This document shows positions 26,185 through 32,862 of a stretch of DNA of 50,113 bases, one piece after another. The notes below the pieces were generated by a model. The model was not told the origin of the DNA and did not search any database. It worked only from the letters and a program-made list of their open reading frames with translations. The DNA comes from Bacteroidota bacterium. GTDB lineage: Bacteria; Bacteroidota; Ignavibacteria; Kapaibacteriales; UBA961. The first letter of the stretch is position 1; each line of letters starts with the position of its first letter. A program made the position numbers and the translations under genes. The DNA lies in assembly GCA_005788035.1 (NCBI GenBank), contig SXZI01000171.1, positions 1 through 50,113 of the forward strand, read 5' to 3'.

Positions 26185-26193
26185 AGCAGTTGA

Positions 26194-26673
26194 ATGAATG
26201 ACAATTTGAATCAACCAAAAGGTATTCGAGTCATGGTAGTCATAGCCATGGCTTCCATCATTGTCATCGGTTCAACATCATTTGCCATATCACGATATGT
26301 GATTGAACAGCAAAAACCCGGAAAAGAGGAAACGCTTCGATTGGCAAATGAAGCCTATGATAGAGGTGATTTTCAGCAATCCTCTTTTCTGTATGAGCGA
26401 TATATCAAAGAGTTCGACCCTTCAGATATCAGCGTATTGATAGATTTTGGGTATTCTCTTCATAATGTAGGAAAATCCCAAGAAGGCATTGATATGTTGA
26501 AGGGAGTCCTTAAGATGCAACCAAACAATGCTTTTGCACTTTTCAATATAGCCGTGATTTATTATCGCGATGGCAATGCCTTAAAAGCAAAAGAGTGGAT
26601 GAAACGCTGTATTGACAAGGGTGATAAACCCGAGATTGTAGAAAAAGCAAGATTGCTGTTTGAACAAATGTAA
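26194..26673 (+). CDS. membrane-anchored tetratricopeptide repeat protein
   Basis: A 159-residue protein. Residues 11-34 form a transmembrane anchor (GIRVMVVIAMASIIVIGSTS), which should place the rest outside the cytoplasm. Two to three TPR units follow: one near residue 45 (LRLANEAYDRGDFQQSSFLY), one around 85-117 (SVLIDFGYSLHNVGKSQEGI) and one around 118-150 (FALFNIAVIYYRDGNALKAK). TPRs mediate protein-protein contacts; the partner is unknown. It lies nine bases after HU and 46 bases before the 31-residue basic protein, and the three probably share a transcript. Confidence 0.85.
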   Translation: MNDNLNQPKGIRVMVVIAMASIIVIGSTSFAISRYVIEQQKPGKEETLRLANEAYDRGDFQQSSFLYERYIKEFDPSDISVLIDFGYSLHNVGKSQEGIDMLKGVLKMQPNNAFALFNIAVIYYRDGNALKAKEWMKRCIDKGDKPEIVEKARLLFEQM

Positions 26674-26719
26674 TTCGATCATAAATAAATAATTGTTCAC
26701 TAGTTTTAGAGAGGTTCCC

Positions 26720-26815
26720 ATGCCTTGCGGAAAAAAGCGTAAACGTCATAAAATGGCAACGCACAAGCGCAAAAAGCGTCTGCGTAAAAACCGTCATAAG
26801 AAGAAGAATCGGTAA
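26720..26815 (+). CDS. 31-residue AURKAIP1/COX24-domain basic protein, likely ribosome-associated
   Basis: Missing from the ORF track because it is short. It encodes MPCGKKRKRHKMATHKRKKR followed by LRKNRHKKKNR. About two thirds of the residues are lysine, arginine or histidine. The sequence matches the tiny AURKAIP1/COX24-domain proteins found across Bacteroidota, related to mitochondrial mS38, and probably a small-subunit ribosomal protein. GAGAGG lies seven bases before the ATG, and a strong terminator begins four bases after the stop. Both support a genuine, well-expressed gene. The ribosomal role is known for the eukaryotic relatives and inferred here. Confidence 0.9.
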   Translation: MPCGKKRKRHKMATHKRKKRLRKNRHKKKNR

Positions 26816-26818
26816 GTG

Positions 26819-26849
26819 ATGGCGTATTCAATGAATACGCCATTTTTTT
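26819..26849 (+). terminator. Rho-independent terminator after the 31-residue protein gene
   Basis: ATGGCGTATTC (26819-26829) pairs perfectly with GAATACGCCAT (26833-26843) over a three-base loop, followed by a run of T residues. It closes the HU-TPR-small protein unit. The convergent Mn/Zn ABC gene ends inside the T run. Confidence 0.9.
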
Positions 26850-27624
26850 ATCCCTTTCGTGTATTTCTCTGCTGCATGGCAAGTAATTGTCCCACCTCAG
26901 ATAATATGCTCAGTTTGCCACCATAAGTTTCTCTCAGAATTGAATCATTGAGCACTTCATTGGTTTTGCCAAAGGCAATTTTCCTAAGATTGAGAAGTAG
27001 AGCATAATCGAAATGCTTTGAAACTGATAGTAGATCATGATGAATGACTACAAGCGTTTTTCCTGAAGATTTCATACTCTTTAATGTGTCCAAAATCATT
27101 TCTTCAGTTGCCGTATCAACTCCTGCAAATGGTTCATCCATCAAGAATATTTCAGCATCTTGCACCAAAGCTCTTGCAAGAAATACGCGTTGTTGTTGTC
27201 CGCCTGAAAGTTCGGAGATTTGTCTTTTGGCGAAAGATTCAAGCCCCACTTGTTCCAATGCGCCGGACACCAAATGATGATCTGACTGCCTAGGTCGCTT
27301 GAGTATGCCAATTGACTGATTCCTTCCCATCATCACAACTTGTTCAACTGTAATTGGGAAATCCCAGTCAACTGATTCTCTTTGTGGCATATAGCTCACT
27401 TTGGATCTAACTTCATTGATTGTTTTACCATTATAATGGGTAAATCCGCTTGCTGAAGGAATTAGCCCAAGCATTGCTTTCATTAATGTTGATTTGCCTG
27501 CTCCATTAGGACCTATAATTGCAGTCAATACACCTGAAGGTATATCACAATCCACACCCCATAATACCGGTTTGCGATTATAGCTTACTGTTAGATCGTG
27601 TATTTCAATTGCTGTATTTATCAT
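26848..27624 (-). CDS. manganese/zinc-type metal ABC transporter ATP-binding protein
   Basis: A 258-residue ATPase. Walker A is GPNGAGKST, the signature is LSGGQQQRVFLARAL, and Walker B is IFLMDEPFAGVD. PQRESVDWDFPITVEQVVMMG between them is characteristic of the Mn/Zn/Fe (TroB, MntB, SitB) subfamily. The track start is a TTG overlapping the HD gene; the ATG at 27624, one base after that gene's stop, is preferred. No permease is adjacent. The only matching permease in the window is the DtxR-fused one at 39855-41168, about 12 kb away on the same strand, and no solute-binding protein was found. Confidence 0.9.
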   Translation of the reverse strand: MINTAIEIHDLTVSYNRKPVLWGVDCDIPSGVLTAIIGPNGAGKSTLMKAMLGLIPSASGFTHYNGKTINEVRSKVSYMPQRESVDWDFPITVEQVVMMGRNQSIGILKRPRQSDHHLVSGALEQVGLESFAKRQISELSGGQQQRVFLARALVQDAEIFLMDEPFAGVDTATEEMILDTLKSMKSSGKTLVVIHHDLLSVSKHFDYALLLNLRKIAFGKTNEVLNDSILRETYGGKLSILSEVGQLLAMQQRNTRKG

Positions 27625-27625
27625 G

Positions 27626-28231
27626 TTAACCAAGAAATTTGTTTCGTTCTTTTTTTAATTCTTCGGAAAGTTTGAGCAATACTGGATGATTTGATGAATC
27701 TGCGAGGGGTAAATATAATTCTGTTGTTCTGTTCACATAAACCAAAGGGTTTCGTTTAAGATGAAAATCCAAACATCTAAAATTATCCAATCGAGCTGAT
27801 AACTTAATGATTAAACAGTCCATGGGTGACTTTTCCAATAAAGCAATATGAGCTCTTTCAATTGCGTCGGGATCATTCTTTTGTTCATCGAGATTTTTGG
27901 TTAATATCTGGACAATGAAAGCAGGATATTCTCCAAAATTATAAGCCAATACTTCCTGAGTCAAAGTTGGTGAATCTTCTAAAACATCATGAGTCAGTCC
28001 AGCAATCAATATATCCGGATCTTCTATGTTTAATTCCTTGATTAATATCTTGCAAACTCTGGCACAATGGAAAAAATATGGAGAATCATCATTTCTAACT
28101 TGCTCACGATGTACTTCCTCAGCCAAATCATAAGCGCTAATCACACGATGAATGTCGATTGGTTCCAGGAATTCTGTAAGATCTTTCTCGAGATCAAATC
28201 TATCATATGTTGAGTGATTATAGAGTATCAT
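27626..28231 (-). CDS. HD-domain protein resembling SpoT/MESH1 alarmone hydrolases
   Basis: A 201-residue protein with the HD-domain pattern of (p)ppGpp hydrolases. SPYFFHCARVCKIL supplies the first histidine, LTHDVLED the HD pair, and IIKLSARLDNFR the last aspartate in the position of the RelA/SpoT VKLADRLHNMR motif. No synthetase, TGS or ACT domain is attached, so it resembles a small alarmone hydrolase. Such enzymes need Mn2+. The gene overlaps recN by four bases upstream and lies one base from a Mn/Zn transporter ATPase downstream. Activity on ppGpp is inferred; another nucleotide or phosphate ester is possible. Confidence 0.75.
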   Translation of the reverse strand: MILYNHSTYDRFDLEKDLTEFLEPIDIHRVISAYDLAEEVHREQVRNDDSPYFFHCARVCKILIKELNIEDPDILIAGLTHDVLEDSPTLTQEVLAYNFGEYPAFIVQILTKNLDEQKNDPDAIERAHIALLEKSPMDCLIIKLSARLDNFRCLDFHLKRNPLVYVNRTTELYLPLADSSNHPVLLKLSEELKKERNKFLG

Positions 28232-29973
28232 TTCTGTTTCCCTTGATGTATTTCGTCCGCTGCCAATAACTCTTTGGCAGTGTTCAATGATGTTTGCGTG
28301 ATATGTTCTCCGCTTAGCAATGTGGCAATCTCGGTTATGCGTTCTTCATCTGATAGCATACGTGCATGTACACTCGTTGATTCATCACTGGTAGATTTCT
28401 GAACCAAAATATGATGATGTGCAAGTGAGGCAATTTGCGGAGAATGACTTATTGCTATTATTTGTTTATTCTGTCCAAGATCTTGCATGACCCCTCCAAC
28501 TTTCCGAGCGATTTTCCCACTGATGCCTGTATCAATCTCATCAAATACCATTGAGGGAATACCTGTTTTTTGATTGATGAGTGATTTCAGTGATAGCATG
28601 ATTCGTGATATTTCTCCACCCGAAGCAGCTTTAATCAATGGTTTCAATTCTTCACCGGTGTTTAATGAGATTAAAAATTCAATTGTGTCTATCCCGGTTT
28701 GATGAGCCACATACATTGTATTGTCAATTATGGCGATATGTTCGTGATGTTCTAAAGAATCCACAACAATTTGATGGCACTTTATGATAAATGTGGGATT
28801 CTCAATGCCCATGGATTTCAGCATGCGTTCTATATGCTGCTGTGTCGATTTGATGACAGCAGTTCTTTTCTTGGATATGATGCGTGCTTTTTCGCCAAGT
28901 AAAATTCTGGATTGTTTGAGTTGGTCTGCAAGACGTGATATCTCTCCGTCAATATCCACTGATAGGGTGGCTTCAAGGCGTAACTCTTGCCAAACTTCAA
29001 ACACATGTTCCATCGAGCCATACTTTTTCTTTAGCCATATGAGCTTTGCTATCCTTTCTTGTATGATGTCGGGGTCAATTCGTGATTCTTGGGATTCTTT
29101 GGCTTGTATAACGCGAAATATTTCATCCATAGATGCTTGAGCTGATGCTAACTCTTGAAGCATCTCACTATAATCAGGGTCAATGGAAGCCAGATCAGTG
29201 AGCGCGGTTCTGAGTTTCCCCAATAAAATCATCAATGATGATTGATCATCCGAAAAAATATCGTGAATGTAGTGAATCTTATCTTGAATATATACTGAGT
29301 GCTTGATTTTGGAAAATTCGGTCTCTAATTCCTGCAGTTCATTGATTTTTGGATTGATTTGTTCAATTTCATTCAAAGAAAACGCAACCTGTTCTTTGTT
29401 TCGAACTATGTCTTCTTTTCTTGCCCTGAGATTATTGTATTGTTCATATAAATTCCTAGTTGCTTGCCACTGTGTGAAATACGCTTTTTGCTCCTTCTCG
29501 ATATCGGCCACATCATCAAGCAATGAGAGATGAGATTCTACTTTAAGAAGTGATTGATGATCATGCTGTCCGTGAAAATCAATGAGAACTTCACCGAGCA
29601 GTCTTGCCATGGAAGCTGTGGCAGGGGAATCATTGATGAAAGATCGATTGACTCCTTTTGCAGTGAACTCTCTTCGGATAATAATCGTGTGCTCAGTCGC
29701 ATCATGGATTGGCTCGATATATCCCTCTATAATAAGCTCTTCGGGTAATGTTAATCTCGTGCTAACTTTGAAAACCGCCTCAACAAACCCTTTATCTGTT
29801 CCTTTTTTAACGATGTCACCCTGGCTTCTCTCGCCTAAAGCACAAAGCAATGCATCTATGAATATAGACTTTCCCGCACCCGTTTCCCCCGTAATAACGG
29901 TAAAACCGGGTTCAAACTCCAAATCTGCAGATTCAATGAGTATAAAATTCCGTATGGATAAAGAGGAAAGCAT
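28228..29973 (-). CDS. recN: DNA repair protein RecN
   Basis: A 581-residue SMC-like ATPase for double-strand break repair. The N-terminal head begins SIRNFILIESADLEFEPGF with Walker A GETGAGKS around residues 29-36. Two coiled-coil segments (about 160-230 and 300-370) flank the middle. The C-terminal head has SGGEISRIMLSLKSL as signature and MVFDEIDTGISG as Walker B, followed by VISHSPQIASLAHHH as its usual end (here IAISHSPQIASLAHHH). The length is typical. It is first of three coupled genes. The upstream gap to the divergent HAD-UbiA gene is about 150 bases with no clear promoter box on this strand. Confidence 0.96.
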   Translation of the reverse strand: MLSSLSIRNFILIESADLEFEPGFTVITGETGAGKSIFIDALLCALGERSQGDIVKKGTDKGFVEAVFKVSTRLTLPEELIIEGYIEPIHDATEHTIIIRREFTAKGVNRSFINDSPATASMARLLGEVLIDFHGQHDHQSLLKVESHLSLLDDVADIEKEQKAYFTQWQATRNLYEQYNNLRARKEDIVRNKEQVAFSLNEIEQINPKINELQELETEFSKIKHSVYIQDKIHYIHDIFSDDQSSLMILLGKLRTALTDLASIDPDYSEMLQELASAQASMDEIFRVIQAKESQESRIDPDIIQERIAKLIWLKKKYGSMEHVFEVWQELRLEATLSVDIDGEISRLADQLKQSRILLGEKARIISKKRTAVIKSTQQHIERMLKSMGIENPTFIIKCHQIVVDSLEHHEHIAIIDNTMYVAHQTGIDTIEFLISLNTGEELKPLIKAASGGEISRIMLSLKSLINQKTGIPSMVFDEIDTGISGKIARKVGGVMQDLGQNKQIIAISHSPQIASLAHHHILVQKSTSDESTSVHARMLSDEERITEIATLLSGEHITQTSLNTAKELLAADEIHQGKQK

Positions 29974-30079
29974 TTACAATTAGGGTAACTCAGATTGAAT
30001 ATGGCGATTCATATCAATAATTTACAAAATTCACTGCTTATTACATTTCAACTTTCACCAATCCAAGGACTATTTACCG

Positions 30080-30087
30080 TATTTTTG
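30080..30087 (+). promoter_or_regulatory. TATTTTTG, putative -7 element of the HAD-UbiA gene
   Basis: An exact TAnnTTTG match 37 bases before the ATG at 30125. The region between recN and this gene otherwise shows only AT-rich sequence. Confidence 0.45.
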
Positions 30088-30124
30088 TGGATCTTTATAT
30101 GATTGGAACACTTCTCGATCAAAG

Positions 30125-31561
30125 ATGAGTCATTCTGCTATTCCATATTCACACCTCTATGTAGACCTCGATGGTACATTATTGAGGACAGACACCCTAT
30201 GGGAGCAAGTTCTATTGCTCTTCCGACGTCCTTGGCTATTGATAGGTGCTCTTTATGCCTTATTGAAAGGTAGAGGTTCGTTCAAAGCTTATTGTTTACG
30301 CAATGCAGGAATACCTGATATTGGATTATTGCCTTTGAATCAAGAAGTAATGGACATCATACATCTTCATAATGAGGCAGGAGTACCGGTTTTCTTGGCC
30401 ACTGCATCTTTGAGAGAAGTGGCTTGTGAGTTTAGTCGAATAATTCCAGGAATTGCTGGAATCATTGCCTCAACTCCCGAACTAAATGTAAAATCCGAAA
30501 ATAAAGCGCAGGCTATTCTTGAGCATGCGGAAGGCAAAGCATTTGGGTATATCGGAAATGACTCTTCAGATATCGCTGTATGGCGATATGCTAAAGGAGT
30601 ATTTTATGTGGGTTCTACTCCTTCAATTACAAAGACATTGCTCAAAGACCATGATACATTGACTATCATAGATGGTGGAAGCTACGCATCATTTTCATCA
30701 TACATCAGACAAATACGGCTCTATCAATGGATTAAAAACACTCTTGTATTCCTTCCTGCATTCTTGGCTCACACATTGCATGGTGAAAATGCCATTTTGC
30801 TTTCAGTCACATTTCTTGTTTTTGGTCTTATGGCTTCCTCGGTTTATGTGTTGAATGATCTGATCGATTTACAATCTGATAGAATACATCCAAATAAAAA
30901 GAAACGTCCTTTGGCATCCGGTGATATAGCTATTCCTATCGGTTTGGCGATGTATATTGGATTACTTGCATCTTCATTGGTGATTGGCTTTATCTTCCTA
31001 CATATGCATGTTATGTATGTACTCTTGGGTTATGCTTTGACAACAACATTTTACAGCATAATTGGCAAAAGGATTGCCATACTTGATGTGATGATACTTG
31101 CGGGTTTGTATACAATGAGACTCATTGCAGGAGCAGAAACTGTAAATGTCCCACTTAGTGAATGGTTTCTGGGTTTCTCCATGTTCTTTTTCGTGAGTTT
31201 GGCCTTTGTTAAACGATATGCTGAGATTCTCTCTAGGAAAGAATCGAGAATTTTAATTCCGGGAAGGGGGTATAGCACAGGTGATGGATTGATTTTATTG
31301 ATATCCGGACTAATATCTGCAATGTTATCAGTTCTTGTATTGGCATTGTATATAAACAGTGATGCCGTAATTCGGCTGTATGCACATCCACATTATTTGT
31401 GGGTGATATGTCCTGCCATCCTTGCATGGCTTCTTCAATTGTGGTTTCTTGCACATAGAGGGAAAATGCATGATGATCCAATTATAACTATGGCCAAAAC
31501 ACCAATGACATATATCGTGCTTTTCATCATTGTTTTCACAATATTGGCTGCCACGGTGTGA
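30125..31561 (+). CDS. HAD phosphatase-UbiA prenyltransferase fusion
   Basis: A 478-residue protein in two parts. Residues 1-190 are a HAD-type phosphatase: YVDLDGTLLRTDTLWEQ gives the nucleophile and acid aspartates, and GYIGNDSSDIAVWRYA the last acidic motif. From about 195 a polytopic UbiA domain follows, with VYVLNDLIDLQSDRIHPNKK as the first aspartate-rich motif. UbiA members of this type (DprA-like, Rv3806c) make decaprenyl-phosphoryl-5-phosphoribose, and the HAD part could remove the 5-phosphate. The next gene is DprE1-like and overlaps the stop, which supports this. The lipid substrate is inferred. The mycobacterial pathway uses separate proteins for these two steps. Confidence 0.85.
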   Translation: MSHSAIPYSHLYVDLDGTLLRTDTLWEQVLLLFRRPWLLIGALYALLKGRGSFKAYCLRNAGIPDIGLLPLNQEVMDIIHLHNEAGVPVFLATASLREVACEFSRIIPGIAGIIASTPELNVKSENKAQAILEHAEGKAFGYIGNDSSDIAVWRYAKGVFYVGSTPSITKTLLKDHDTLTIIDGGSYASFSSYIRQIRLYQWIKNTLVFLPAFLAHTLHGENAILLSVTFLVFGLMASSVYVLNDLIDLQSDRIHPNKKKRPLASGDIAIPIGLAMYIGLLASSLVIGFIFLHMHVMYVLLGYALTTTFYSIIGKRIAILDVMILAGLYTMRLIAGAETVNVPLSEWFLGFSMFFFVSLAFVKRYAEILSRKESRILIPGRGYSTGDGLILLISGLISAMLSVLVLALYINSDAVIRLYAHPHYLWVICPAILAWLLQLWFLAHRGKMHDDPIITMAKTPMTYIVLFIIVFTILAATV

Positions 31562-31563
31562 TT

Positions 31564-32862
31564 ATGATGAATTCATTCGGAAATTATCCTCATTCTCATC
31601 CCAATAGGGTATTCAGACCTGGATGGCAGGACGAAATTTTACCGATTCTTCAATCATCCTCGGAGATGATATTACCAATCGGGATGAGAAAAAGTTATGG
31701 TGATAGTTGCCTAATTAATGGTGGAAACATGATTGATCTAACTCACATGAGAAAGATCCACTCATTTGATCCACAAAAAGGAATTATTTGTGTAGAAGCA
31801 GGTATAACATTAAAAGAGATACTTGCCCTAATTATTCCAAATGGTTGGTTTTTACCCGTAAGTCCGGGTACACAGTATATCACTATAGGTGGTGCAATAG
31901 CAAATGACATTCATGGAAAAAATCATCATATAGCCGGATCTTTCGGCAATCATGTATTGAGAATCGGTTTGCAAAGATCGGACATGGATGATGTCATTAT
32001 ATGTTCAGAGGATGAATTTCAAGATTTGTTTAAGGCAACAATAGGGGGGCTGGGATTGACGGGAATTATTGTCTGGGCAGAATTTTCATTGACCAGAATC
32101 CCATCGGCAATGATGAAGACTAAGACAGAACGCTTCATGGGTTATGATGAATATTGTGCAATATCACAAAAGGAAGAAACATCAACATATAGTGTGTCTT
32201 GGTTTGACAGTGTTTCAAAAGGAAAGAAATTCATGAGAGGATTATTCAGTTCCGGTGAATTTATTGACCATCCTCATGAAGAGATCTCTAATACGGCATT
32301 GACCATTCCTATTTATGCCCCCGATATACTCTTGAATGAATTGTCAATCAAAGCATTCAATGCATTGTATTTTAGAAAAAATCTGCGATCTATTTCAGAG
32401 AACATACACCACTATGTACCGTATTTTTATCCACTTGATTCTGTCAATAATTGGAATAAACTCTATGGAAAACGTGGTTTCTTGCAATATCAATGTGTGA
32501 TTCCTCACAATAATGCTCGAGATTGCATCCAAGAGATCGTTCACTACATGCACCAAGAACAATTAGGCTCTTTCCTTGTGGTATTAAAATCATTTGGCAC
32601 CATTCCTTCTCGTGGTTTATTATCTTTTCCAATGCCAGGAATGACGCTGGCAATGGATTTTCCCATGCGGGGAATAAAGACGCTGCACATGCTTTCGCAA
32701 TTTGATGAGATAGTAGATCAGGCTGGAGGGAGAGTGTATCCTGCAAAAGATGCGAGGATGTCTGGAGAGCATTTTAGAACTTGGTATCCGGGTTATGAAA
32801 AGATGCTCACCATCAAAGACCCAATGATTGAATCCAGTTTTTGGAAAAGAGTGATGCAGTAA
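31564..32862 (+). CDS. FAD-binding oxidase, DprE1-like (decaprenylphosphoryl-ribose oxidase)
   Basis: A 432-residue flavoprotein of the PCMH/VAO family. GMRKSYGDSCLINGGNMIDL and SPGTQYITIGGAIANDIHGK are the FAD-binding motifs and closely resemble mycobacterial DprE1. The AHGKNHH-like stretch DIHGKNHHIAGSFGNHV follows directly. Together with DprE2, DprE1 epimerises the C2 of decaprenyl-phospho-ribose to arabinose; no DprE2 reductase is encoded nearby. Starts at GTG 31558, ATG 31564 or ATG 31567 are possible; I take 31564. The gene overlaps or abuts the HAD-UbiA stop and ends directly against topA. The cysteine targeted by benzothiazinones in mycobacteria is not obvious here. Confidence 0.85.
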   Translation: MMNSFGNYPHSHPNRVFRPGWQDEILPILQSSSEMILPIGMRKSYGDSCLINGGNMIDLTHMRKIHSFDPQKGIICVEAGITLKEILALIIPNGWFLPVSPGTQYITIGGAIANDIHGKNHHIAGSFGNHVLRIGLQRSDMDDVIICSEDEFQDLFKATIGGLGLTGIIVWAEFSLTRIPSAMMKTKTERFMGYDEYCAISQKEETSTYSVSWFDSVSKGKKFMRGLFSSGEFIDHPHEEISNTALTIPIYAPDILLNELSIKAFNALYFRKNLRSISENIHHYVPYFYPLDSVNNWNKLYGKRGFLQYQCVIPHNNARDCIQEIVHYMHQEQLGSFLVVLKSFGTIPSRGLLSFPMPGMTLAMDFPMRGIKTLHMLSQFDEIVDQAGGRVYPAKDARMSGEHFRTWYPGYEKMLTIKDPMIESSFWKRVMQ

